Positions 1 to 12,549 of a stretch of DNA of 64,000 nt are shown piece after piece; position 1 is the stretch's first letter; every line of letters starts with the position of its first letter. The notes under the pieces were generated by a model. It saw only the letters and a program-made list of their open reading frames with translations, made no database searches and was not told the DNA's origin. The DNA lies in the NCBI GenBank assembly GCA_015501055.1, contig JADNYV010000058.1:62001-126000 (forward strand), given 5' to 3'. This stretch comes from Mucidula mucida. Taxonomy: Eukaryota; Basidiomycota; Agaricomycetes; Agaricales; Physalacriaceae. The position numbers and the translations under genes are program-made.

Positions 1-194
1 CACGGCAATGTAGGAGAACAACGAGAGATATCAATTTCCCTCCTTTGCGGATCCACAGTTGTTTCTAACGTACAGAACTTGAATGGAGCTACATAGAATA
101 CATTATTACTCAAACGGTCTTATATAGGCACCTCTCTTAGTACTTCCGTGACGAGTCTACGTCGTCAGTCTCATCGAGCATAGGAGAAAAATGG

Positions 195-1443
195 TTAGCT
201 CACTGATACTCGCTGTGTCCGGTCTACCGCTGCCATATTGCGCAACCGTGCATCCATTGACGGGGTGTCAAGTAAGGAAAATGTATTGATACCGTCCGAG
301 GACTCCAATAACGGTATCCGCCCCATGAACACGCGCGAATTCAGGATCTGAAAGAAGTATCGGAGGTGGAATAAGAATGATAAGAAAGACTCACGACGAG
401 CAGACTATTCGAATAGAGCTTTGAGAGTGCTATAGACGGCGCCAAGTGGTAGTTAAAATGTCGGTAACCCAAGTACAGGGCCAACGCTATGACAGCAACC
501 ACGGCGCATAAAGATCCGCTTTCAACAATCAACCTTAGAATCCTAATATACATCGGATTCGACGCAAGACCATCAGGTTGGGACCTGTGAATATAGAACA
601 CAAGACTACCCGCGATGATGAGATCGGCTGTTGCTGAGCCGCCCAACCACACCTGGGGTAATTCAGCCCAATAGAAATCCAAGAAACGTGCATTACACTG
701 ACCGAAGTAGTGGTAAAGACTTGCTCTTGGAGTTGTATGAAAGTATTCACTTGGTGGGCCCGAATGCCGGCCCAGATACCACCCATGCATTGGACGATAG
801 ACACCTTCAGGCGCATCAGTCTGGAAAGACAGCTAGGTTTCATTCTGCGTACCGATATGACGGCTGCGGGAATCCAGAATGCTTGACTGAGCACCCATAT
901 TCGCCAAGCAAAGAAGATTTGAACGCTCAAACTGACTAGACGGCAGTTATTAGCTATAAAGCGCGATTGGGAGGAGAGCGTACTAATTCCCGTCATCAGC
1001 GGGACGCTGAACCATACCAGCCCGACGCCATCCAGCGCTTGCTTGTCACCCCACCCGTTTCCGAACACACGTATGGCGTCAATCACTATCAAAACCGTCT
1101 GGATCACTTCCATGATCCATATCCAAGCGACGAAGCATTTTGCCCATAAGCGGTCCTTGCAGAATATCTCAAAATATACGCCTGACGTTTGAGTCAGCAA
1201 CGAAAACTTCACTGATGAGTATAGTGATACGAACAGACTTGTACGCAGAGCACTCCAAACAATGCCAGATTCATAAAGTCCCCAATCAGCTGCGCGAGAC
1301 GTTTTTAGGGGGGTACATAGCAACGGACGAAGGTGGCGCACCATTGGGACCGTCCTTCACAACAACAGATTCATCAGTTCGATCCAATGTAAACAAGAAG
1401 GTACGACGCACAATTTTCCGAGAGGTATGGAGGGTGGATCCAT
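195..1443 (-). CDS. DUF6534-family multi-pass membrane protein, copy 1
   Basis: Spliced by eye into about nine exons. The start is ATG at 1443-1441 (MDPPSIPLGKL), followed by a 13-nt micro-exon at 1342-1354 and then exons reading LIGDFMNLALFGVLCVQV, KDRLWAKCFVAW, QIFFAWRIWVL and, in the DUF6534 core, PMYIRILRLIVESG, LAPSIALSKLYSNSL. The last exon begins ILNSRVFMGR and stops with TAA at 195-197. Several hydrophobic segments are visible, suggesting a seven-pass-like integral membrane protein. The family is greatly expanded in Agaricomycetes and has no established function. No internal stop or frameshift was seen with this splice model. It lies on the same strand as copy 2, about 2 kb away. The DUF6534 assignment rests on the conserved SRTG/LxKLYSNSL/LNSR pattern and is fairly sure; exact splice sites are inferred. 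Confidence 0.72.
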
Positions 1444-3434
1444 GGTACAGAACCAATATGGGAAACGACGCAGCGACGCAACACGCCTCTTTATATTCGA
1501 CCGAGCGGAGATCATATGCATCAGTCAGAAGTTGTGTGTTAAATTCATCGAAGAAGTATCCTTTTGATCCTTTTGATGGTACCGCGCGTTGATTTTCGGC
1601 CTATCATAAGCTGTAGAACCTTCGCTCTGCTGCCTACAGGGTGTACCCGTAGTAGGGCACTCGCATTGGAGTCATGCGACATCCGTCCAAAGAGGGCGTA
1701 GAGTTCTTCACAACCCGGGTTCCTTGGCGTTTAAAGCAGATCAACTTGTTGCGATCGCACCTTTACAACTTCTTGATCGTAGTGCTCGGGTCAAGATATG
1801 CGCGACTTCCCACGAGAATATACACGAAGAGTCACTGCTGAGCTTGAAGAGCGGAACAGACGGAATTACTGGACTGAATCGTTAAGGGCTCCAGTCGAAG
1901 CACTAATGCGTGGGTAGTCACATCGCGAATAACAATCGCGTATAACACCACTCCCAAATGGGTCCACAGCAGAGCCACTTTGACTTGTAAAGTTGTATCA
2001 CCCGCGCCTACATAACGCCGCTCCTGCTTGTGGATCAATGCCCGTATCAGAGCACATCTTCAAAATAATCTCTTGATGCCGTATTCCACGATCTCCACCG
2101 ATTCTGTCAGTACAACATCACGACTGTGACCTTGTTTTACCTGGAGATACAGCAATCCGAACATCGCTGAGCAATGCCTTCTGCCTCCCGCGCGCACCGC
2201 ATCAGTATTTATATACGAAGGCTCGCCGTGACTGCTTGAATTTGTGTACGTTATAATACACAAAATAAGCAGATGTTCAAAGTGACGATGCGAGTCGAGT
2301 CATGGCAGAAACGTTCCCGGCACTGCGAATTTTATCGAGAGGTCATTCCTAAGATAAAGCGCAACCTAGGTGCATAGCAACAATTGCTTGATCACTTTGA
2401 AACATAATAAAACAGACGAACCTCAATGATGCATCGGGACAGAAAGGACACCTCATATGTGCGCGCGGGGGGAGTTCCTCGAATGCCTGCGATAACGGTG
2501 GTTGTTGCATTGTTGGGTTTTTTCATACATATTCAAGAAACACACCGTAAAATGAGCGGCGGGTTGGATATCCGCGGCATCTTGGCATTGGACAGCACCC
2601 AAGAAAGCGGGCTAGGAGTAGTAGTGGGTGAGGTGGATGTGGGTCGAGTCGGTGTTTAGAAACAACAGTAGGTTAGGGTTACCTGGGGTTCGACGGCCGC
2701 ATCCCGAGTCCGCATCCCTCATTTTCCTGGAAGACGATGTAGGTAGGCGGACTCGGCTAGCCGCGCAGACATGATGGTGGTCTTCAGACAAGGTGTACAT
2801 TCGGAGCCTGTGTACCTATAACATCCGTGCTACACGTGTACATGTAACATAAGCGAGACATACAATGAGGGCAGTCCGTTATGCGCCACTGTACCTGAAA
2901 AGACGTACTAGATGCGTCACAAAAAGAGATATATGCTGAGTTCACGGGGCGGCGCCACAATTCCAGCCCGTGATCGTCGGATTGGATGGCTGACAGGGAA
3001 TATTCTGTTTGCGCCTAAAATAGAAGATAAGTGGAGGAATCGAATGGTATCAGCGCTACTAGGTGGGCTTGAGTGAAGATGCCTGCCGACCGAATGCAAC
3101 AGGTGAGACAATGAGTTGCGCCACAAGGGCGAGTAAACTTCATCATCAAGGCAGCTGAGAAATTAAGGAAAGGATTACGCGTTAAATGGCCCCACAGCCA
3201 CAAACCAAGTGCGGAGAGTGGAGGATGGTCCAGAAATTATGAGCGTCGTTGAGGGTGAGCAAGCAATGCGCGCGGTACCCGGAAGTGCTGACAGGCATGA
3301 TTTGATGACTAGCTGTGTGAGTCAGTCGATAAGACTGTGCCACACTTAGGCGTACCCTCTAAGACTCTCGCATTGAGCAGCTTTATGTCCTGCTGAAACA
3401 CGACGATGGCCTGGTGGGTTCATCTGTTCAGAAG
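1444..3434. other. Intergenic, no gene recognised
   Basis: Only short open stretches occur on either strand, none with a recognisable family motif or convincing splice structure. A small direct repeat (ccttttgat twice) lies near 1559-1577. The stretch probably holds the promoter of copy 1 and the 3' flank of copy 2. Confidence 0.5.
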
Positions 3435-5039
3435 TCAGCGCGAAACTTCATACTTTGGAGCTCTTCGCAAAGGAGATCTAAATTCGGAGTACATATCATC
3501 GCTTGACAAAGGTCGTCTCAAATTACAGTCGTGTTTCTGTTCCGGACTAATGTCAGAAGCTATCGGAGGTCTCGTTCCCAATCGGGAGCCTGCGCTCTGC
3601 AAGTTCATGTCAAAACGTCGCCGATACTTGTACGCAAAAGACATACTTGGATCATCTGGACTTTCCAGCCCATCTCGTACACTGCCGGAAGTCATCTGCG
3701 TCAATTCCACGTCGTGAACGCCAGGACCCGACTCAGAAGGGTAGATACCCCCAATGCTCCTGAACCGAACAGATGCAAGTGGCGGTGCAGAGGCGGAGCA
3801 TGTACAGACCGTAGGGTCCGTTGAGAAAGTTTGACCCAACCTCCCATCTCTTATCTTCACCCTCGAATTGAGTACCTAGACCGTGTATCAGCGGGCAGTA
3901 TCTTCTCTACAGAGGAAGGCTCACCGCGAAAAAGCTGTTAGAATACATCTTTGTGAGGGCGATACTCGGGACCAGATGGAAATTGTTGTGCATGAATACG
4001 ACGTAGAAAATGAGGTCAAGCACTGCGAAGATAGCGCAAAGAGTCCCCGTCTCGATACTAAGTCGTACAATCCTGAATACAACGGCGTCCGTTGTATTCA
4101 CGCCTGTACGAGCCCGTAGGAGTGTCCAGGTCATAGACATGGCGATGACCGTGTCGCAGAGGGCGGTGCCCGCAAGCCAGACCTAATTCGACTGTTACCA
4201 TTCTGTTCTTCGTAGGAGAACGTAACAGCCATACCGAAGTGACAACGTAAGTCTCGGCCTGGAGCTCTGAGAAGTGATTTATCTGCCTCGCAGCATTTCC
4301 TGCCACGAAAGCAGAAACAGACTGTGTTAGAGATAGCTGACTGCAATTTGAGTTCGTTTTTCAGCAATACGGAATGGTCGCTCACCACGACGATGACGCT
4401 TGGGATCCAGTAGCGTTTTGTAAGGACCCAGATTCTCCACGCATAGAAAAATTGTACGATTCCGCTGACTGTCAGCAAGTTGTTATATATAAGCTTATAC
4501 AAATAGCGGGAGTAGGTCTTACCGATGCCAGCCATGACAGGTACACCGAGCCAATACGTGCCAATGTCATCGAGGTTGAGCATGTCGCCCCAGCTGAACA
4601 GACATCAGACACGTTCGAGTACAGATTGAAAACCAACAATGCTCCAAAATTGCGGAATGCATCTCGAGTATTCAGGCAGGTCTGCGCGACCTCCAGGATG
4701 AATACACAGCTGCTCAGCACTTTCGTTGGCCAGATTGGGTCATGCGGAAAAGCCAGATAATAGATGTCTAGTAGCAACTGTCGTTATCTCTCGTCATGTT
4801 CTGCAATAAAAGCCTTACATGCTTGGATGCACAGCGCACCCAAAAGACCCCAGTTGAACAAATGTCCGATTATCTGCCACACGACATCGTCAGTGGCAGC
4901 AACTTGTCTTTTGCGTCAAACGAATCAGTACCAAGGGGCCGGTGCTAGGCTCAAAGCGTGAGCCAGTACTTCAGACCCAAGAAAAATGTGGCGCTTACAG
5001 TTCTGCGATATCGGCGGGTATTGGAATCACAGGAGGCAT
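3435..5039 (-). CDS. DUF6534-family multi-pass membrane protein, copy 2
   Basis: Start ATG at 5039-5037 (MPPVIPIPADIAEL), then a 13-nt micro-exon at 4932-4944 that supplies LTGPL, then IIGHLFNWGLLGALCIQA, YIYYLAFPHDPIWPTK, the short exon starting WGDMLNLDDIG, QFFYAWRIWVLTKRYW, NHFSELQAETYVVTS and the DUF6534 core (TWTLLRARTGVNTTD; VPSIALTKMYSNSFF). The final long exon begins VLNSRVKIRDGR and ends with TGA at 3435. The C-terminal tail is hydrophilic, rich in Ser and Arg, and longer than in copies 1 and 3. The gene is a paralogue of the genes at 195-1443 and 12550-13974, with the same intron positions and phases. It is divergently arranged with the GMC oxidoreductase at 5875, leaving about 835 bp of shared upstream DNA. 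No disruption was seen. Function is unknown. Confidence 0.78.
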
Positions 5040-5874
5040 CGAGGGCAGAGGAACACGCCAGCGCTATTTTCGAAGGAGTCTTGCGCTGCCAGCCAAGGAA
5101 GAGATACAGGCTCTCAAAGTATGGACGATAGTGGATGAGCTTGGTAGGATACCCGAACAAGAATAGGATCCGATCATCACTGATCACTCGTAAGTTCGGG
5201 AGTACGACAGTGGGCTTGCGGTGCTGCATGGTCATATGTACAGACTGGTGCATTGGGACTTCGGCGCTAGAGCGTGCGACGCGAAGTTTTCTTCAGCGAA
5301 TCTCTTGTTGAACGTGGATCTCAGACTGCGGAAGCGGTCCACGGTGTCCGTGGTAAGCCGTACTATCAGATCCAAGAAGGAAGAAACGAACGAAAATCAG
5401 ATTCAGATGGATGCTGGCAGTGAGAATGTCAACGCCTACCTATTTGTTCGTATTGACTAATGCCTTCTCAGCCCAAGTCTCGTAACTCTCGACCGCACGC
5501 ACTAATGGACACTTCAGCCACGAGGGTCACAGGGCTTCAGCAAGACCACGGCACGTTCTCGACATCTCTTCAGATTTTCAGATTTGCATATGTACTGCCC
5601 CAGACGAGATTCCCGACATTGTGACAGATCGCCCGATATCATGTCCCTCCGTATTGGATGATTCTTCATCTACACAAGTACTCTCATATCTCGCAGAATC
5701 ATAGATGCCGACAAATGATTTCCCACTTCAACCAGAATGATCATCTTTCGAACCCCCGGGATCACGTACGCGACCATTCCATAGAAGTGATTTGTGGGGA
5801 GGTGCAACACGCAGCCACCGAATAGGCGCCTATAAGCGCCACCCATCTGTACTCTGTGAGATACACATCCCATC
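5040..5874. promoter_or_regulatory. Shared upstream region of a divergent DUF6534 / GMC pair
   Basis: This 835-bp stretch separates two start codons pointing away from each other. No coding exon could be supported in it. It presumably carries both promoters, which is inferred from arrangement only. Confidence 0.45.
5825..5840 (+). promoter_or_regulatory. Candidate TATA element inside a perfect small palindrome
   Basis: The 16-mer has arms GGCGC and GCGCC around CTATAA and ends 34 bp before the GMC start codon at 5875. It is TATA-like and well placed but untested; the palindromic arms could equally bind a dimeric regulator. Confidence 0.3.
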
Positions 5875-8346
5875 ATGCCTCTAATCTCACTCGATGATCT
5901 GCTTCAGCGTCAAATCGACGTCCTCATAGTGGGAGGAGGAACCAGCGGTCTGACCCTCGCACGTCGGCGAGTCACTGTCGTGTTTGTCTCCCAAGCTTAG
6001 TATTGATGGTTTATTAGGCTTGCCCAAGGGAGCCCCCAGACAACAGTTGCTGTCCTCGAAGCGGGTGTGCACCATGACAATGATCCCCTCGTGGATATAC
6101 CAGGTAATGGACGTGTTCAACAGTGACTTTTCGATCGACCTGATAGCGTCTCCTAGGCATGTTGACGCGCGCAATTCACAACCCAGACTATGATTGGACG
6201 TACTACACGGTATGTCTGAAAAGGGCTTACAGTCCGAAAATTCATGCTATGCATTATTTACAGGTGCCTCAAAAACACGCCGCAAACCGTAACATGCTTC
6301 AGACCCATGGAAAGGGTCTCGGTGGTTCATCGCTCGTAAACTCGTTCTACTTCGAGAACGGATCGTAACTGATAACGCGGATACTTTGCAGTTGAACTTC
6401 ATGGTCTTTATCCGTCCCTCCAAGGAAGAGTTCAACGCTCTAGAGGAGCTCGGGAACGATGGATGGAACTGGGACAACCTTTTGCCATACATGAAAAAGG
6501 TCTGATGCATCACGTCCTTTATGGTGCCATGTTAAAATCTTCCTCTTCCCCAGAGCGAGCGACTCCAATCAGCACCTCCGGCGGTCGACGGCCGTCTGCA
6601 TTCTGTGAAGCCGGATCCAGAGAATCATGGCACGGAGGGTGCCATAGCCAAGTCGTATCCGAGCCACGTCACAGAGATTGTACCGTCTCTTCTTGATGCT
6701 CTCGAAGCTGTCGGAATACCCAGGAAGCCCGATCCGGTGAGTAACCTTTATCAATCTGCTTTGTATGATATCTAAGTGGCACAGTGTGATGGACGCCCTG
6801 TCGGGTGTTTCTTGTGTCCGACCTCCGTCGACGTATCCACTTCGAAGCGGTCGTATGCTGCCTCCGATTTCTTCACGTTGAACAAAGACTTGCCAAACTT
6901 GCTCGTGGTCACCAACGTCTTGGTCTCAAAGGTATGTTGTTCGAACTTTCGGGAGTTTCTCTAGAAACAAGCGCTGTTTCTAGATCAATCTCGAAGGGAC
7001 CAAGGCCACTGGAGTCACCGTCCAGCAAGGCGACAAGACGGTCGTAGTAAACGCAAACAAAGAGGTGGTTCTCTCCGCAGGCAAGCACGGGAATTCATTA
7101 TTTGATGTAGTCTGAAACGTTGTGCCATAGGAGCCTTGCACACTCCGCAGATTTTGGAACTTTCAGGCATCGGAAATGCCTCCATCATCGAGCCATTAGG
7201 AATCAAGTGTGTGGTTAATCTTCCTGGAGTTGGCGAGAACCTTCGTACGTTGACTCCCCGGCGCGTCGAAATGAATATCGTTAACACCATGTTCTTAGAG
7301 GATCATGGCTTCTGTCCAGTCGTTGTTGAAACACCGGAAAATTTCAAGTCGTTCGAGATCTTTTCTGACCCCGAGCAAGCCGCTGAGCAACAAGAGCTCT
7401 AGTAAGAGTACTCCATTTTAGCTCCCGCATCTTCTGATATTTCTCAAAAGCAAAAAGGGCCTCGGACTTCTAGCGGGTTTCTCGTGCTGTGTTTCGTTCA
7501 TCCCCGCGTCAATCATCGGAAACACAGAGGACGTGACGGCGTGGTCTCAAACTCAAACCGACTCAGAAGCGGATCTGTTTCCCAACCTTGACCCCAGCGT
7601 TCGCAAAGGCATCGAGAAGCAATATGAGATTCTCCGCCGTTGGGTTCAAGATGACACGCAGCCCTTCAGCCAGTACGTCTATCGAATGCCTTTAAAAATT
7701 CAGTACTGAATTTGTGGTAGGACTTTGACCTTTAGCGGTCACTTCCCCATTCCCGGAGTGACTCCCGACCCGTCTAAACGTTATACGACAATCGTGACAG
7801 CGTATTCTCACCCGTTCACTCGCGGACGCGTCCACATCACGTCTTCCTCCGCTACCGCCAGTCCCGATGTCGATCCCCGATACCTCTCGAATCCAACGGA
7901 CCACGATATCCTCGTTCACGCTCTCGAGTTTGTGGAGAAGTCTGCCAGGTCGCGCCTCTCAAAGACGTTGTCCAGGCTATTGCTGTACCTAACGAGAAGG
8001 AGCGGATGGATCGGGGGAAATTTGCACGCGAAACTCTTGCCACAGTCTATCATCCGCTGGGAACTGCGGCTATGCTGCCCAGGGAGCTTGGTGGCGTTGT
8101 GGATTCGAGTTTGAAGGTTTATGGGATTGAGAACCTCCGGGTTGTCGATTGTTCAATTGCTCCTTTGGTAAGAGGAATATACCTGTGATCTTCTTGTGGC
8201 GCAAGCTGACACGGGTTTAGTTGACGAGTTCGAACACGCAGACCTACGCGTATGCGATTGGCGAAAAGGTTAGTCTATCATGCGCCTAATGATATTCGAC
8301 TGACGATTCATACAAGGCTGCTGATATCATTCTCGCGAGCCTGTAA
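5875..8346 (+). CDS. GMC oxidoreductase (aryl-alcohol/glucose-methanol-choline type), probable frameshift
   Basis: An FAD-dependent alcohol oxidase or dehydrogenase. The N-terminal dinucleotide-binding motif is DVLIVGGGTSGLTLAR, followed after the first intron by TTVAVLEAG. The GMC signature 2 is GALHTPQILELSGIG, and GVGENLQDH follows. The catalytic His lies in TVYHPLGTAAML. The second active-site position is Asn (SSNTQTYAYAIGEKAADII); a His/Asn pair is normal for part of the family. No signal peptide is visible, so it is probably intracellular. At least a dozen introns are needed, two of them GC-AG (5967-6017 and 7081-7130). Near 7945-7952 the frame changes by one base between LEFVEKSA and VAPLKDVVQAI with no plausible intron, which looks like loss of one C. 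Either the gene is a recent pseudogene or the base is a sequence error. The stop is TAA at 8344-8346. The substrate cannot be told. Confidence 0.85.
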
Positions 8347-9545
8347 TTGAGAAGAGATGTTTTCGACAAGTTGAAGGAAGATATAATGTGAAACCGATGT
8401 AGGATGTACTCTGCCTGCCAAATGAAAGTGTTTGTTAACATTATTACGGGCCGCAAGCTGGAATCCGAGGAGATTTGAAGTCGTGAAGACTGCCCTGCTT
8501 ATTTTTACTCTGCCGGTAGCAGAGGCTCCTAAGCTAGTCCTTATCCTCGTTATATTAGATGAATGATTTCTCTGTACATGGCATTTGGACTGAATGAACA
8601 GTGGCGGTGTCCGACTTGCCAAGCCGTGACCCTCTCTTTCGTTCTATGTCCCGAATTCCGAAATGCTCGCGAGGGCTAATTCAAGGGCTTCGCCTGGATA
8701 CGGCTACCGTCAGTCAAATTATGCGCATCGCGTGCCCTAGAATGGACGATGACTGACGCGGTACATTTGCTGCGGCGGGATTGGGCTTCGAGCCTCACGA
8801 AGTCAGGACGCGGAGCGAAATCGGACAGCACAAACGAAGGAGAAGGTCGGCGTCATGAGGTCGAGAACGTTCATGAGCCACAGTCGGTACCCTGAAACTG
8901 GTGAGCTACTGATTGTTCACATAAAACTTTGTCCCAATACACATGCTCTAGATGCTGCGCCAACACCTCTATCTGCCCATTTTTGGTTGAATAAACGGAA
9001 ATCTCTACTGGAAACCGTCCTTTATTGGTGGCCGGAATTCTCAAAGCCGTTTCATCTGAATGACATATTGCGCAGTGTGGGTACGCGTTCTCGTTCATGT
9101 CGGAAGCTATGTAGACTTCACATCGTCTCTGGGGGACATTTTAGGCGCCAGTGGGCCCAAAGCACATGTCCTCTCATATCCATATATTGACTGTTGATGT
9201 AGATCTTTCCTGTTGTCCTCTGGTCCTTCTCATTCGCGTTGTTGTGAGAGTGTGTGTACACTGCAGCACATGTCGCGTTTAGGGTGCCCACTTCTGATGC
9301 TTTCTCAAAGGCTCAACATGTGTTGCGTTTCATGTCCAGCGCCCAGTCGACCGCCGTTCATATTCAGTCCTCGTCTCGAACGCGGACATGTACCTAAACG
9401 GCCCCTGCCATGTAGCGGCAATCACGTCAACATTCACGTCTCGTCCTATCATGATGGTCTCTGATTTGGACCTGTCTTTCAAATCACCTTTTAAATAGGC
9501 GTGAGTGCTAGCATTGTATCAGAATACGCGTCCTTCTCTCTAGCA
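8347..9545. other. Intergenic region between the two GMC genes
   Basis: No gene could be supported. Most of 8473-9060 is duplicated at 51.7-52.83 kb (see repeat entries). A TATA-like tttaaata at about 9490 lies roughly 50 bp before the start of the next gene. Confidence 0.5.
8473..9060. repeat. Segmental duplication, source part A1
   Basis: This non-coding stretch aligns by eye with 51755-52832, apart from a 514-bp insertion in the other copy. Shared landmarks are tttttactctgccggtagc, gacgatgactgacgcg, gctgcggcgggattgg and gtcatgaggt. Differences are mostly transitions. Confidence 0.75.
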
Positions 9546-11848
9546 ATGATGTTGAACTCAGGACTCCTCTTCGCTTGTCTTTTGTTCTCTCTACCTGGAA
9601 GGAGCCACACAAAACTTGTGGAAGCACCTTCTCGTCGGGAGTACGACTTCATCATCACCGGAGGTAATTGACGTTATGTCTACACTCTCACTTTTCGATT
9701 TGCTGATTCCCTGTAAGGTGGAACGGCGGGCAGTGTGCTTGCTAGTCGGCTGTCAGAAGATTGCGACATTTCGGTTCTCGTAGTGGAAGCAGGTATCAAG
9801 TTAGTTAATGTCTCCGTCGTGGTGGAACCTTCCTCAATTCTCTCAGCAACGAAGGTGTCTTGAACGTTCAAGTCCCTTTTCTAGCATCGGCACTTCCAGG
9901 TTCAAGTGTCGACTGGAATTATAGTACGATAGCACAAGGCAACGGCATCTTCGTCCATAACGAGAACCATACCTGATGATTTGTAGACGGCCTGTTCGGT
10001 CGTACTGTTCCTCTCCCGCGCGGCTTTGTTCTTGGAGGGAGCAGTAGCATCAGTAGGTCCCATTCTTCCCTCTTCTCATAGCGCCGCGTTGATCGCACCT
10101 AAGATTTCATGGCGTGGAACCGGTGTCCCAACGATTTTTGGGACTCCATGGCAGCTTCATCTTCGAACCCAATTTGGGGTTGGCCGGAAATCGAGAAGTA
10201 CTGGATGAAGGTGTGCTTGGTCATATGTGGCGTGTCTTCTCACTCATAATTGTATGTGATAGACGTCTACTCTTGTCGAGCCTGCAGATGGCCATAACGA
10301 TACAGGGGAAATCGATCCCAAGAATTATGGAAACGGACCGGTACAAGTCAGTCTCGCAGGTTTCAAAGATGAACTCCAGGATCGTGTTATTGGTTCTACT
10401 AAACTGCTTGGCGATCGATTTGAATACACTTTGGACGTCAACAGTGGAGAAACACTCGGCATTGGTAACACGGCTGTTTCCGTCCTTATCAACATCTTAC
10501 GAACATGTTGCACAGGATACTTGTCGAGCTCAGTTGGGAATGGAACCCGGAGCTCAGCAGCTACCGCGTATCTTCAACCTGTGATCGAAAGAGAAAATTT
10601 GGACGTTCTGGTTTCGACCAGAGTCACAAGGGTGTTTGGGAGCAAGGATCCGCTCAAAATCAATTCTGTGGAAATAGCGACTACTCCCGATGGTATGTCT
10701 CACAGCTATATTCGTTGTAACAACCTTCTCATACTTTTGTAGGACCTCGAACAACTATTTGCGCTAAAAGAGAGATCATTCTGAGTGGGGGCGTATTTGG
10801 TATGGTCCCTGTTGCGCATGGCGAGATCGATCAAACTCATGAACTTGTAGGAACTCCCCAAGTGCTGTCTCTGTCTGGCATTGGCCCGCCAGACGTCCTC
10901 TCCCCGCTTGGGATCGACGTTTTGGTGGATGCACCTGCGGTCGGTGCGAACCTAGTCGACCATCCACTCCTGGGAAACTACTTCTCCGTCAACTCCAACA
11001 GTACTTGGGATATAGTACTCCGGAATCAGACCGTTTTCGCAGAGCGCCTGAACCAGTGGTCAACCGAGAAACAAGGCCAATTTGTCGACACGCCTTCCAA
11101 TACCATCGCGTATTTCAAACTCCCCGATTTCTTAGAATACGACCCATCGACTGGGCCTGGTTCGGCTAATATTGAACTGTTGTTCGCGGTATGTAAGGTG
11201 ATTGCACTGTTGTCGTGGTCTAATACTTGTGATTAGAATGGTTTTGCGGCGTTCGGTCCTGTAGAGACGCCATCAACAGGATCGTTCCTGACTGTAGTAT
11301 CCGCCGTGCTATCACCGACCTCTCGTGCGTACTGATATCTCGCCATTGACCCACTGCTAATACACCGCATCCTCAGGTGGAAACGTAACCATAGCATCCA
11401 CTAACCCGTGGGATTCACCCGTCATCGACCTGCAGATGTACACGACGCAGTACGACATTGACGCGATGGTCCAGGCAATGAAGGATGCGCAGACTATGTT
11501 GACTGCTGAGCCGTGGGCGGGTTATGTATTGGGTCCCTTCGGTGACCTGGCGAACGCGACGACGGATAATGATTTCGCTGATTATGCACGGAAATACTCT
11601 GTTACCGTGGATCATGCACTTGGTACGGCGAAGATTGGGGAGGTGGTCGACTCGGAGCTCAAAGTTATTGGAGTGTCTGGTCTGCGGGTTGTAGACGCCT
11701 CGATTTTGGTGCGTTTTTGTCGTCCGGGTGCTGGATTATGCTAATGGTGATATTACTATAGCATACGGCGCCTGAATGTCACCCTCAAGGTGTGGTATAC
11801 ACTATCGCGGAACGAGTCGCTGCGTTGATCAAGGACGAGTACTTGTAA
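9546..11848 (+). CDS. Secreted GMC oxidoreductase
   Basis: The start is ATG ATG at 9546. A hydrophobic stretch (LLFACLLFSLPG) gives a likely signal peptide, so the enzyme is probably extracellular, as in aryl-alcohol oxidases. The FAD motif REYDFIITGGGTAGSVLASR spans the first intron. LPRGFVLGGSSSINFMAWNR corresponds to GMC signature 1 and GTPQVLSLSGIGPPDVL to signature 2. Catalytic residues are His in VTVDHALGTAKIG (HALGT where HPxGT is usual) and His in APECHPQGVVYTIAERVAA. The gene needs about 11 introns, one of them GC-AG at 9939-9986, and stays open throughout. Stop TAA at 11846-11848. It lies in tandem with the first GMC gene and directly upstream of a DUF6534 gene. Substrate specificity (aromatic alcohol, glucose, others) cannot be assigned. 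Confidence 0.88.
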
Positions 11849-12549
11849 TGGATGAACGAAATGTAGGATCGGTGCTTGTACTCTGCACTCGTGGGAAATC
11901 TGAAAGTTGCCCAATGACGATTTGCTTCTTCCTCACGCCAAACCTGCCCCTCAAGAGTTATCCAGCTGCAAAAACCGAACATAGTGATAACCGCCCGTGA
12001 TGGTGCCCCGAAGCCCGAAGCCCGAAGGGATCGGTATACCTGCTTCTGCGCATGAGATATCTTCGTACATGCGAGACCATGTAACTTGATGTCCCGCAAG
12101 CTCGGGAATCGCCACAGATATCAAAAGCGAGAGCCCTCAAGCGATGGAGAATTCGAAAGCTTCTAATCCGCAGTGGGAGCACACAGCTCTGTTGACCTGC
12201 AGGCTGCCTGGATTCAGCAGAGTTACGTCATCACGTGGCATTGATGTTCGTTGTTCAAGTTGTTGCTCCGCCAGAGACGGTACGCCGCAAAATACATCGT
12301 TCCATCCGATTTTCTATTTCCAGCGCGGTATTCTCAAGAGATCAGCTACCAGCGAGTCGCTGCATCACGATCATTGCGTTATTGCGGTGATTCCAGCGAC
12401 CCACTGCTTTCAAGGAAATTTCGTGCACACGCACAATTAGCAATCACTCTCGAATACGATCAATAATCTTGTTCTGATGGTCACAGATCTTTCAGTCCCC
12501 TCAAAATGCGCGCCTAGGTTGGTGCTAGGATGATGGTACTGCTTTGGTC
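11849..12549. other. Intergenic; short 7-bp tandem repeat
   Basis: No gene was seen. Three copies of cccgaag stand at 12007-12027. The rest is the 3' flank of the GMC gene and the upstream region of the DUF6534 gene starting at 12550. Confidence 0.5.

Noticed and set aside
2660..2700. ggttagggttacc resembling part of the 514-bp element (ggtaaccctaacct)
   Set aside because: Only about 13 bp match and no inverted ends or target duplication were found; also not a telomere-like array.
7924..7952. A 17-bp gtggagaagtctgccag that would restore the GMC1 frame if it were an intron
   Set aside because: Far too short for a spliceosomal intron and it encodes conserved residues; a one-base indel is more likely.
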